Positions 37,419-45,779 of a stretch of 64,000 bases of DNA are shown piece after piece; the stretch's first letter is position 1; each line of letters begins with the position of its first letter. Both the position numbers and the translations under genes were made by a program. The DNA is from Pseudomonas sp. RIT-562 (lineage in GTDB: Bacteria; Pseudomonadota; Gammaproteobacteria; Pseudomonadales; Pseudomonadaceae). The notes under the pieces were generated by a model. That model saw only the letters and a program-made list of their open reading frames with translations. It had not been told where the DNA came from and searched no databases. Location: contig NZ_JAPJIV010000003.1 of NCBI RefSeq assembly GCF_026241895.1, forward strand, positions 390,173 to 454,172. Direction: 5' to 3'.

Positions 37419-37649
37419 ATGGAACAGACCACTCTTTTCATGAGCAATCGAAGCCAAGCTGTGCGTCTTCCGAAAGCCGTCGCAATGCCAAGTGATGTGA
37501 AGCGAGTAGACGTCGTTGCTATCGGAAGGTCGCGAATCATCACTCCTGCCGGGGAAACCTGGGATAGCTGGTTTGATGGAGACGACGCGAGTAACGATTT
37601 CATGGCAAACCGCGCTCAACCAGCCGATCAGGAGCGCGAGTCGTTCTGA
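37419..37649 (+). CDS. vapB: VapB-type antitoxin
   Basis: 76 residues. TTLFMSNRSQAVRLPKAVAMP is the AbrB/SpoVT-like DNA-binding domain of VapB/VagC antitoxins; the acidic tail (WFDGDDASNDFMANRAQ) would bind the toxin. GAGGAG precedes the ATG. The stop overlaps the vapC ATG by one base. It neutralises VapC and probably represses the operon. Confidence 0.92.
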   Translation: MEQTTLFMSNRSQAVRLPKAVAMPSDVKRVDVVAIGRSRIITPAGETWDSWFDGDDASNDFMANRAQPADQERESF

Positions 37650-38056
37650 TGCTCAAGTTCATGCTCGATACCAACATTTGCATCTTTACGATCAAGAACA
37701 AGCCTCAAGTCGTGCGAGAAGCTTTTAACCTTCATAACGGGCAGCTGTGTATCAGTGCCGTTACGTTGATGGAACTGATTTATGGAGCTGAAAAATCGGC
37801 AGCCCCAGAGAAAAATCTTGCCGTAGTCGAGGGTTTAGCGGCCCGTCTTGAAGTCTTGCCTTTCGATAATGACGCGGCGGCGCACACCGGAATGATTCGC
37901 TCAGAGCTGGCAAAGGCGGGCACCCCCATCGGCCCGTATGACCAAATGATTGCAGGGCACGCGCGCTCGCGTGGATTCATTGTCGTGACCAACAATCTAA
38001 GGGAGTTCGAAAGGGTGTCTGGATTGCGCGTAGAAGACTGGGTGATCGCCGAATAA
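37649..38056 (+). CDS. vapC: VapC toxin, PIN-domain ribonuclease
   Basis: 135 residues: FMLDTNICIF with Asp7, Glu42 in TLMELIYGAEKS, Asp98 in PYDQMIAGHA and TNNLREF near the C-terminus, the metal site of PIN-domain VapC RNases. Related VapCs cut initiator tRNA or rRNA; the target here is unknown. Translation is coupled to vapB. A bidirectional terminator follows 22 bp after the stop. Confidence 0.94.
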   Translation: MLKFMLDTNICIFTIKNKPQVVREAFNLHNGQLCISAVTLMELIYGAEKSAAPEKNLAVVEGLAARLEVLPFDNDAAAHTGMIRSELAKAGTPIGPYDQMIAGHARSRGFIVVTNNLREFERVSGLRVEDWVIAE

Positions 38057-38078
38057 GTATCGCGACCAACCAAACACA

Positions 38079-38118
38079 AAAAAACGGCCGCCTGTCATCT
38101 CTGACAGCGGCCGTTTTG
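38079..38118. terminator. Terminator, copy 2 of the 40-bp direct repeat
   Basis: Identical to 37255-37294. Placed between convergent vapC and the permease gene, and with A and T runs on both sides, it can work in both directions. Confidence 0.9.
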
Positions 38119-38134
38119 CATTACTCGCTACCCA

Positions 38135-39526
38135 TCAGCTCAGCACTGCAGCGCCCAGCTTCTGCTGCTTGCGGCGGCGCGCTACGAACAACCCGGCAGC
38201 TACCACCAGCACGCTGAGCAAGCCGGTCGCGAGGATCTCGACGCGATGGGCTTCCTGGAACAGCATGATCGTCAGCACGCCAACGATGAACACGATGACC
38301 GCGTAGGTCAGGCCAGGGAACAGCCACATGCGGAAGGCGATTTTCTCGCCGGAGATCGCGCGCTGCTTGCGCATGCGCAGTTGCGAAACCGCAATCACCA
38401 GGTACACCAGCAAGGCGATCGCACCGGAGCTTGCCAGCAGGAACTCGAACACCGCAGCCGGCGCCACGTAGTTGGCAAATACCGCAAGGAACGCTGCAGC
38501 AGTCGACAACATCACTGCCCAGTACGGCGTGCCGCTGCCATTGGTGCGCTTGGAAACGGCCGGTGCATCGCCGCGCTTGCCCAGGGAGAACATCATGCGC
38601 GAGGCGGTGTACAGCGCCGAGTTCAAGCAGCTGGTAACTGCGACCAGCACTACGATATCGACGATCATCTTGGCGTTAGGAATGCCCATGCGCTCAAGGA
38701 CGGTCTGGTAGGAACCAACGCTGGCCAGGACGGGATCGTTCCATGGCACCAGGGATACCACGATGAAGATCGACACCAGGTAGAACAAGCCGATCCGCCA
38801 GATCACCGAGTTGGTGGCCTTGGAGATTTGCTGGCCCGGGTTCTTCGATTCCGCCGCGGCGATGGTCACGATCTCGGTGCCCATGAACGAGAACATCGTG
38901 GTCAGAATCGCTGCCAGTACCGCGCCCATGCCGTTTGGCATAAAGCCCTGGGTATCAAACAGATGCGAAACGCCGCTGACCTGGCTGGTGGGCAGGAAGC
39001 CAAAGATCGCCAGGATACCGAGCATCACGAAGCCGACGATCGCAATGACCTTGATCAGCGCGAACCAGAATTCAAATTCACCGTAATTCTTCACGCTGAA
39101 CAGGTTGGTCGCCGTCAGCAGCAGCGTGATGATCAGCGTAAACGCCCAGATCGCGATATTCGGGAACCAGGCGTGCAGTATGGTTGCGGCGGCGTTGGCC
39201 TCCAGCGGGATCACCAAGACCCAGAACCACCAGTACAGCCAGCCGATGGTGAAACCAGCCCAGTGACCGATCGCCCGATCGGCATAGGTGGAAAATGAAC
39301 CGGTGTCTGGCGAGGCAACGGCCATTTCGCCCAGCATGCGCATCACCAACACCACCAAGGTACCGGCGGCCGCGTAGGCCAGCAGCACGGCCGGGCCCGC
39401 TGCAGCAATGGCATGACCGGAGCCGACGAACAACCCGGCACCGATAACCCCGGCGATCGACAACATGGTCACATGACGCGGTTTGAGCCCCTGTTCGAGG
39501 CCATTGGAACTTGGGGTACTGCTCAT
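38135..39526 (-). CDS. Amino-acid permease, GabP/APC family
   Basis: A 463-residue transporter with 12 predicted helices. The family start GLKPRHVTMLSIAGVIGAGLFVGSG and the segment AYAAAGTLVVLVMRMLGEMA identify the amino acid transporter (AAT) group of APC; similarity to GabP (4-aminobutyrate permease) is strongest from memory, but the substrate is not proved. Start MSSTPSSNGLEQG at 39526 is chosen from the conserved N-terminus. An RpoN-type promoter lies 80-110 bp upstream, so nitrogen control is likely. Confidence 0.88.
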   Translation of the reverse strand: MSSTPSSNGLEQGLKPRHVTMLSIAGVIGAGLFVGSGHAIAAAGPAVLLAYAAAGTLVVLVMRMLGEMAVASPDTGSFSTYADRAIGHWAGFTIGWLYWWFWVLVIPLEANAAATILHAWFPNIAIWAFTLIITLLLTATNLFSVKNYGEFEFWFALIKVIAIVGFVMLGILAIFGFLPTSQVSGVSHLFDTQGFMPNGMGAVLAAILTTMFSFMGTEIVTIAAAESKNPGQQISKATNSVIWRIGLFYLVSIFIVVSLVPWNDPVLASVGSYQTVLERMGIPNAKMIVDIVVLVAVTSCLNSALYTASRMMFSLGKRGDAPAVSKRTNGSGTPYWAVMLSTAAAFLAVFANYVAPAAVFEFLLASSGAIALLVYLVIAVSQLRMRKQRAISGEKIAFRMWLFPGLTYAVIVFIVGVLTIMLFQEAHRVEILATGLLSVLVVAAGLFVARRRKQQKLGAAVLS

Positions 39527-39620
39527 TGAAACTACCTTTGTAAGGAAAAGCGAAAGCATTGAGCTCTCCGTTGGTTCTCTCTCGTAAAAAGAAACCAACG
39601 GGGCGTTCCTTATTCTGCAC

Positions 39621-39637
39621 GCAATAATTGCGCCAAA
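39621..39637 (-). promoter_or_regulatory. Candidate RpoN promoter of the permease
   Basis: On the minus strand TTTGGCGCAATTATTGC has GG and GC ten bases apart, a perfect TTGC -12 box and TGGCGC for TGGCAC. The predicted start near 39609 gives an 83-nt leader. The rest of the 39527-40086 spacer holds no convincing gene; a short open frame at 39684-40010 has no family cues. Confidence 0.62.
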
Positions 39638-40086
39638 ATGTTACGAACTCCCCAGTCTCGGGGCTCTCAGGCTGACCGGACAGTCATCGCAAGTCCTTGA
39701 GATTAATGGCAATTTGCCAGAGCGTTACCCTCCGACCCACTTTCCAGACGATTTGCCGCACCAGAAACACAGTAAAAAATGCCAAGCGCACAATAAAAGT
39801 GCAGATCAGGAACGTTTGTCCGGTTAACGCTTCCAACCCCCCGGCAAAGCTGGCAACATCGCGCCTTTTTTTACGGCAGGCCGTCATTTTTTCCTTACGG
39901 AACGGGTTCAAACGCCTGTTCGGTTGATAGCAGGGCGACAGTCTGCTGTGACGATGCGACAACCTGCCACATGACATCCGTTTACTGCCCGTAGCGCTGT
40001 TGGCTGCCATTCAGACGCTATGCTAGCTTGGCCGCCTCGCCAGGAAGGCCGCCAACAGCAGGAGCAACACACTATGAGGAACGCAC

Positions 40087-40860
40087 ATGGCTGAGGCCAC
40101 GCCCGCGCTTGAAATCCGCAACTTGCATAAACGCTACGGTTCGCTGGAGGTGCTCAAAGGCATCTCGCTGACCGCCCGCGACGGCGATGTGATCTCGATC
40201 CTGGGTTCCTCCGGTTCCGGCAAGTCCACGTTCCTGCGTTGCATCAACCTGCTGGAAAACCCGCACCAGGGCCAGATTCTGGTGGCCGGTGAAGAGCTCA
40301 AACTCAAGGCCGCCAAGAACGGCGAACTGGTCGCTGCCGACGGCAAGCAGATCAACCGCCTGCGCAGCGAGATTGGTTTTGTGTTTCAAAACTTTAATCT
40401 GTGGCCGCACATGAGCGTGCTCGACAACATCATCGAAGCGCCGCGCCGGGTGCTCGGGCAAAGCAAAGCTGAAGCCATCGATATCGCCGAAGCCTTGCTG
40501 GCCAAGGTCGGCATCGCGGACAAGCGCCACGCCTACCCCGCCGAACTGTCCGGCGGCCAGCAGCAACGCGCGGCCATCGCCCGCACGCTGGCGATGCAGC
40601 CCAAGGTGATTCTGTTCGACGAACCCACCTCCGCCCTTGACCCGGAAATGGTCCAGGAAGTACTTAATGTCATCCGCGCATTGGCCGAGGAAGGCCGTAC
40701 CATGCTGCTGGTCACCCACGAAATGGGCTTTGCCCGCCAGGTGTCCAGCGAAGTGGTGTTCCTGCACCAAGGCCTGGTAGAAGAGCAAGGATCGCCACAG
40801 CAGGTGTTCGAAAACCCGCTTTCGGCGCGCTGCAAACAATTCATGTCCAGCAACCGCTAA
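40087..40860 (+). CDS. Polar amino-acid ABC transporter ATP-binding protein
   Basis: 257 residues of the HisP type: Walker A GSSGSGKS, Q-loop FQNFNLWPH, signature LSGGQQQR, Walker B VILFDEPTSALD and H-loop VTHEMGFA. The 20-residue insert after Walker A (KAAKNGELVAADGKQINRLR) is typical of HisP/AotP. It is first in a four-gene operon with binding protein and two permeases, probably for histidine, arginine or related amino acids. Confidence 0.93.
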   Translation: MAEATPALEIRNLHKRYGSLEVLKGISLTARDGDVISILGSSGSGKSTFLRCINLLENPHQGQILVAGEELKLKAAKNGELVAADGKQINRLRSEIGFVFQNFNLWPHMSVLDNIIEAPRRVLGQSKAEAIDIAEALLAKVGIADKRHAYPAELSGGQQQRAAIARTLAMQPKVILFDEPTSALDPEMVQEVLNVIRALAEEGRTMLLVTHEMGFARQVSSEVVFLHQGLVEEQGSPQQVFENPLSARCKQFMSSNR

Positions 40861-40873
40861 CGGAGCTACCCGC

Positions 40874-41620
40874 ATGCAGAACTACAAGAAGGTCTTCCTG
40901 GCTGCCGCCGTTTCCCTGGCGTTCAGCGCCGGTGCCATGGCCGAAACCCTGAAGATGGGCATCGAAGCGGCCTACCCGCCGTTCAACAACAAAGATGCCA
41001 GCGGTAACGTGGTCGGCTTCGACAAGGAAATCGGCGACGCCCTGTGCGCCAAGATGAAAGTCGAGTGCACCGTGGTGACCTCCGACTGGGACGGGATCAT
41101 TCCAGCCCTGAACGCCAAGAAGTTCGATTTCCTGATCTCCTCGATGTCGATCACCGACGAGCGCAAGCAGGCGGTGGACTTCACCGACCCGTACTACTCG
41201 AACAAGCTGCAATTCATCGCCCCGAAAGACAAAGAGTTCAAAACCGACAAAGACTCCCTGAAAGGCAAAGTGATCGGCGCACAACGTGCGACCCTCGCCG
41301 GCACCTGGATGGAAGACAACATGGAAGGCGTTGAAGTCAAACTCTACGACACCCAGGAAAACGCCTACCTGGACCTGACCTCCGGGCGTCTGGACGGCAT
41401 CCTGGCGGACAAATACGTCAACTACGAATGGCTGAAAAGCGACGCTGGCCGCTCTTACGAGTTCAAGGGCGACCCGGTGGAAGAAAGCGACAAGATCGGG
41501 ATCGCCGTGCGTAAAAACGACCCTATCCGCGAGAAGCTGAACGCTGCGCTGAAAGAAATCGTTGCCGACGGCACTTACAAAAAGATCAACGACAAGTACT
41601 TCCCTTTCAGCATCTATTGA
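40874..41620 (+). CDS. Polar amino-acid ABC transporter substrate-binding protein
   Basis: 248 residues with signal peptide MQNYKKVFLAAAVSLAFSAGAMA and the SBP family 3 fold: GIEAAYPPFNNKDASGNVVG, DWDGIIPALNAKKFDFLISSMSIT and a C-terminal DGTYKKINDKYFPFSIY. The LAO/HisJ-type binding residues suggest a basic amino acid. It follows the ATPase by 13 bp. Confidence 0.93.
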   Translation: MQNYKKVFLAAAVSLAFSAGAMAETLKMGIEAAYPPFNNKDASGNVVGFDKEIGDALCAKMKVECTVVTSDWDGIIPALNAKKFDFLISSMSITDERKQAVDFTDPYYSNKLQFIAPKDKEFKTDKDSLKGKVIGAQRATLAGTWMEDNMEGVEVKLYDTQENAYLDLTSGRLDGILADKYVNYEWLKSDAGRSYEFKGDPVEESDKIGIAVRKNDPIREKLNAALKEIVADGTYKKINDKYFPFSIY

Positions 41621-41698
41621 TTCTGACTTGCCTGGCTGGCGCCGTTCGCTGACGGCGCCAGCCCCTGGCATTGCCTGCCGCGATTTGAAAAGAAATCC

Positions 41699-42394
41699 AT
41701 GACTATCGATCTCTACGGATTCGGCCCGGCGCTCGCCGCTGGCGCGCTGATGACTGTAAAACTGGCACTCTCGGCCTTGTGCCTGGGGCTGGTACTCGGT
41801 CTGCTCGGCGCCTTGGCCAAAACTTCCCCGTACAAGCCGCTGCAATGGCTTGGCGGCACTTACTCGACCCTGGTGCGCGGCATCCCGGAATTGCTCTGGG
41901 TGCTGTTGATCTACTTCGGTACGGTCAACCTGATGCGCGAACTGGGCGAATTCTTCGGCAAGCCCGACCTCGAATTGAATGCCTTCGCTGCCGGCGTGAT
42001 TGCCCTGGGCCTGTGCTTCGGCGCCTACGCCACGGAAGTATTTCGCGGCGCGATCCTGGCGATTCCCAAAGGCCACCGCGAAGCTGGCGTCGCCTTGGGC
42101 CTGTCGAAATTTCGCATCTTCACCAAGCTGATCATGCCGCAGATGTGGCGCATCGCCCTTCCGGGCCTTGGCAACCTGTTCATGATCCTGATGAAGGACA
42201 CGGCGCTGGTTTCCGTGATCGGCCTGGAAGAAATCATGCGTCATGCGCAAATCGGCGTGACCGTCTCCAAGCAACCGTTCACCTTCTATATGGTGGCCGC
42301 GTTCATGTACCTGGGCCTGACGATTCTCGCCATGACCGGCATGCATTTCATGGAAAAACGCGCCGGTCGCGGGTTCGCAAGGAGCACCCAATGA
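41699..42394 (+). CDS. ABC transporter permease (HisQ type)
   Basis: 231 residues, five predicted helices. YSTLVRGIPELLWVLLIYFG is the family's first transmembrane motif and EVFRGAILAIPKGHREAGVALGLS is the EAA loop that contacts the ATPase. The next permease gene overlaps its stop by four bases. Confidence 0.93.
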   Translation: MTIDLYGFGPALAAGALMTVKLALSALCLGLVLGLLGALAKTSPYKPLQWLGGTYSTLVRGIPELLWVLLIYFGTVNLMRELGEFFGKPDLELNAFAAGVIALGLCFGAYATEVFRGAILAIPKGHREAGVALGLSKFRIFTKLIMPQMWRIALPGLGNLFMILMKDTALVSVIGLEEIMRHAQIGVTVSKQPFTFYMVAAFMYLGLTILAMTGMHFMEKRAGRGFARSTQ

Positions 42395-43080
42395 ACTGGG
42401 AAGTCATTATCAAGTGGCTGCCAAAGCTGGCCCAAGGCGCAACCCTGACCCTGGAACTGGTAGCCATCGCGGTCATTGCCGGTTTGCTGCTGGCGATTCC
42501 GCTGGGCATCGCCCGGTCATCACGCCTGTGGTACGTGCGCGCATTCCCCTACGCCTACATCTTCTTTTTCCGGGGCACGCCGCTGCTGGTTCAGCTGTTT
42601 CTGGTCTACTACGGGCTGGCGCAGTTCGATGCGGTGCGTAACAGCTCAATGTGGCCCTACCTGCGCGATCCGTTCTGGTGCGCCACCGCGACCATGACCC
42701 TGCACACCGCAGCCTACATCGCCGAAATCCTGCGCGGCTCGATCCAGGCGATTCCCAAGGGTGAGATCGAAGCTGCACGGGCGCTGGGCATGTCCCGGGC
42801 CAAGGCGATGTTCTACATCATCCTGCCGCGCGCCGCGCGCATCGGCCTGCCGGCTTACAGCAACGAAGTGATCCTGATGCTCAAGGCCAGCGCCCTGGCC
42901 AGCACCGTGACCTTGCTGGAACTGACCGGCATGGCTCGCACCATCATCGCCAGGACCTACTTGCCGGTGGAGATATTCTTCGCTGCAGGCATGTTCTACC
43001 TGCTGATGGCCTTCGTCCTGGTGCGCGGCTTCAAGCTGCTGGAACGCTGGCTGCGCGTCGATGCCTGCCAAGGGCGTTGA
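42391..43080 (+). CDS. ABC transporter permease (HisM type)
   Basis: 229 residues starting MNWEVIIKWLPKLAQGATLT, with FFFRGTPLLVQLFLVYYG and the EAA loop EILRGSIQAIPKGEIEAARALGMS. It pairs with the HisQ-type subunit. A longer frame opening at 41779 lies inside the previous gene and is rejected. The gene ends 20 bp inside the following methyltransferase gene. Confidence 0.93.
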   Translation: MNWEVIIKWLPKLAQGATLTLELVAIAVIAGLLLAIPLGIARSSRLWYVRAFPYAYIFFFRGTPLLVQLFLVYYGLAQFDAVRNSSMWPYLRDPFWCATATMTLHTAAYIAEILRGSIQAIPKGEIEAARALGMSRAKAMFYIILPRAARIGLPAYSNEVILMLKASALASTVTLLELTGMARTIIARTYLPVEIFFAAGMFYLLMAFVLVRGFKLLERWLRVDACQGR

Positions 43081-44290
43081 TAGCATAGTACTGACGGGCG
43101 AGGCTCTGCTCGCCCGTTTCGCCGCGCTGGATGCTTTTCTGATCGAGCATCAAGCGCTGTGGAAGCCCCGCCCCTTCACTCACCTGCAACTCCCCTGGGA
43201 AACGTCCTACCCGGAACTGGCACTGTGGCTACGCGGCCGCTCCCTGGAAGACGCCGAGCTCGCACACAACCACCCCGCTCTGCTGGACGCGCCCGAGCCT
43301 TTCGCTACGCTGGCGGCGCAATCACTTCAGCTCAGCGCCATCGGCGAATTGCCGGCCTATGCGCTGGAACAAGCCGGGCACCGTCTGAACGTCGACGTGC
43401 CGGGGCGCAAATGGCAGCAGATCGAAGCGTTCGCCAGCCGCTTGAAGTTCACCCGGCAACCAACCCATTTTCTCGACTGGTGCGCTGGCAAGGGTCACCT
43501 CGGCCGACGCTTGCTGCAGGCAGGACAGCAACTCACCTGCCTGGAGTACGACCCGGCCCTGGTCGCCAGCGGCCAGGCACTCAGCCAGCGCCATCACCTG
43601 CACGCACTGCATGTTGAACAGGATGTACTCGCCGCCGAAGCCGCGAGTCTGCTGAACAGCGCACATACCCCGGTCGCGCTGCACGCTTGCGGCGACCTAC
43701 ATGTCAGGTTGATCCAGCTCGCCAGCGCCGCAGGTTGCCAACAGCTGGCCATTGCACCCTGCTGCTACAACCGCATCAGTCTTACAGCCCATGAGGCAAT
43801 TTCCTCACCGGGCAAGCAATCCACCCTGCAGCTGTCCCTGGACGATCTGGCGCTGCCCGCCAGCGAGACTGTCACTGCAGGCGCCCGAGTCCGTCACCAG
43901 CGGGACACCTCCATGGCGCGGCGCCTGGCGTTTGACCTGCTGCAAAGGCAACTACGCGGCATCGATCAATACCTGCCCACACCGTCCCTTCCCAGCGCAT
44001 GGCTAGACAAACCTTTCGCCGAATACTGCCATCATCTGGCCGCATTCAAGGACTTATCCACAATCGGCACTCAGGACTGGCCAGCCGTGGAAGCCGCTGG
44101 CTGGCAACGCTTGGCACAGGTGCGCAACCTGGAGCTGCTGCGCGGACTTTTCCGACGCCCGCTCGAGCTTTGGCTGGTACTCGACCGAGCCATTTTCCTC
44201 ACCGAGCAGGGTTACACCGTTCGTCTCGGAACCTTCTGCGAAAGCCCTCTCACTCCGCGTAATCTGCTGATCCTGGGCGAGCGCTGCTAA
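43061..44290 (+). CDS. SAM-dependent methyltransferase (METTL25-like)
   Basis: 409 residues. Motif I is FLDWCAGKGHLGRRLL, followed by LTCLEYDPALVASG, ALHACGDLH and the unusual IAPCCYN, a combination shared with METTL25/RRNAD1-type proteins. Substrate unknown; the NPPY-like PCCYN could suggest an RNA or protein amine target, but that is inference. Start MPAKGVDSIV overlaps the upstream permease gene by 20 bp. No regulator is obvious. Confidence 0.8.
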   Translation: MPAKGVDSIVLTGEALLARFAALDAFLIEHQALWKPRPFTHLQLPWETSYPELALWLRGRSLEDAELAHNHPALLDAPEPFATLAAQSLQLSAIGELPAYALEQAGHRLNVDVPGRKWQQIEAFASRLKFTRQPTHFLDWCAGKGHLGRRLLQAGQQLTCLEYDPALVASGQALSQRHHLHALHVEQDVLAAEAASLLNSAHTPVALHACGDLHVRLIQLASAAGCQQLAIAPCCYNRISLTAHEAISSPGKQSTLQLSLDDLALPASETVTAGARVRHQRDTSMARRLAFDLLQRQLRGIDQYLPTPSLPSAWLDKPFAEYCHHLAAFKDLSTIGTQDWPAVEAAGWQRLAQVRNLELLRGLFRRPLELWLVLDRAIFLTEQGYTVRLGTFCESPLTPRNLLILGERC

Positions 44291-44630
44291 ACAGCGCAGC
44301 CTGTGGATAACTCTGTTGATGGAATTATCCTGGATCCAATGTTTACAGCTGTTTCCCCCCTGAAACACCCGTGTTCAATTTTCGTACACATGAATAAAAA
44401 ACCATAAAAACAGGCATTTGCGAACTAATGAGAACGGGTCCACAAAATCGGTAATGAGCACTCACGGCCATCACGCCCGTTGTGCATAAGCGATGATTGA
44501 AAAGGACATAACCGCCGAATACGGGACCACGCAAGCCGTCATTTGCGCCACGACCGTCCTCCTTGCTATACAGGCAAATAAGCGCCGATCCCGCGGCCGT
44601 TAATAAAAAAACAAAACACAGGACTCGATC
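44291..44630. other. Spacer before the FkbM gene
   Basis: No gene was found. The segment is AT-richer than its surroundings from 44370 on and contains one perfect DnaA-box-like TGTGGATAA (44302-44310) just after the methyltransferase stop. No clear promoter boxes. Confidence 0.4.
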
Positions 44631-45455
44631 GTGACGTTTATTTCCTACGCACAGAACTTCGAAGACATCCGCCTGTGGCGCGCCCTCAGAAACGTTGAAA
44701 ATGGCTTCTACATCGACATCGGCGCCAACGATCCCGTGCACGACTCAGTAACCAAGGCGTTCTACGACCACGGCTGGACCGGCATCAACGTCGAGCCAGT
44801 GGCCAACTACTACCAGGCCCTGTGCGAACAACGCCCCAAAGACACCAACCTGCAATGCGTCGCCGGCGAAAACGCCCAGGACCTGACGTTCTACGGCATC
44901 GCCGACACCGGCCTGTCGACCCTCGAACCGACCGTGGCTCAACAGCACAAAGATGCCGGCATGGACGTGCGCAGCCACACCGTACAATCACGCACCCTGA
45001 CCTCCATCTGCGAACAACACGCCCAGGGCAGGCCCATCCACTTCCTGAAAATCGACGTCGAAGGCCACGAGGAAACCGTGCTGCGCGGTATGGACTTCAG
45101 CCAATGGCGCCCGTGGATCATCCTCATCGAGACCCCCTGGGAGCGCAACCAGACCTGGGAAACCCTGGTCACCAGCGCCGGCTACCACGCCATCCTGTTC
45201 GACGGCCTCAACACCTACTACCTCGCCGACGAACACCTCAACCTCAAACCCGCCTTCGACATCCCGCCCTGCAACCTGGACAACTTCCAGCTCTGCCGCG
45301 GCCACAAATTCAGCCATCCCCTCAACGACGCCGACCAACACCTCGCCGCCGCTCTACAACGCGCCGAACAGGCCGAAGCGCAACTACACGCCATCCAGAA
45401 CAGCCGCACCTGGAAAGCCCTGCACAAACTCAAGAAAGCCCTGCGCCGCGCCTGA
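44631..45455 (+). CDS. FkbM-family methyltransferase
   Basis: 274 residues from a GTG start with AGGA nine bases upstream. SAM fold: FYIDIGANDPVHDSVT (motif I), NVEPVANYY, TLTSICEQH and HFLKIDVEGHEETVLRGMDF, the FkbM hallmark. The tail after residue 240 is a short coiled coil (AALQRAEQAEAQLHAIQ) ending in WKALHKLKKALRRA. FkbM enzymes O-methylate sugars or polyketides, often in surface glycans. It stands alone before tRNA-Thr. Codon use is very rich in C. Confidence 0.9.
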   Translation: MTFISYAQNFEDIRLWRALRNVENGFYIDIGANDPVHDSVTKAFYDHGWTGINVEPVANYYQALCEQRPKDTNLQCVAGENAQDLTFYGIADTGLSTLEPTVAQQHKDAGMDVRSHTVQSRTLTSICEQHAQGRPIHFLKIDVEGHEETVLRGMDFSQWRPWIILIETPWERNQTWETLVTSAGYHAILFDGLNTYYLADEHLNLKPAFDIPPCNLDNFQLCRGHKFSHPLNDADQHLAAALQRAEQAEAQLHAIQNSRTWKALHKLKKALRRA

Positions 45456-45491
45456 CCCAAGGCCTGCGCAAAAATAGTCTGAATTCAGGGG

Positions 45492-45519
45492 TTTACAGAA
45501 CCATTCCAATCGCTATAAT
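45492..45519 (+). promoter_or_regulatory. Sigma-70 promoter of tRNA-Thr
   Basis: TTTACA (45492-45497), 16-bp spacer, perfect TATAAT (45514-45519), then CGTCGCCC before the tRNA. Confidence 0.8.
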
Positions 45520-45532
45520 CGTCGCCCAACAC

Positions 45533-45608
<76 letters not shown>

Positions 45609-45613
45609 TACAA

Positions 45614-45676
45614 GGTTCCAGAGAAGGCTTTCAAAATCTCTGGAACCCCCGAAAAACCCGCCTTCTGGCGGGTTTT
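45614..45676 (+). terminator. Two hairpins after tRNA-Thr
   Basis: GGTTCCAGAGA (45614-45624) pairs exactly with TCTCTGGAACC (45637-45647); then AAAACCCGCC/GGCGGGTTTT (45653-45676) with T residues forms the intrinsic terminator. Both lie inside the island's left edge. Confidence 0.85.
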
Positions 45677-45779
45677 TTCGTTTGGGCGTTCCGTCAGGTT
45701 ACGTAAAAATCTGGTGGATTCCAGCCGTTTTAGGGGTAATGTTAGGGGTAAGGTAATTCGATAAAGGGGGAGTACCCTT

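Noticed and set aside
39684..40010. 108-codon minus-strand frame before the ABC transporter
   Set aside because: No ribosome site, no family cues and a composition unlike neighbouring genes.
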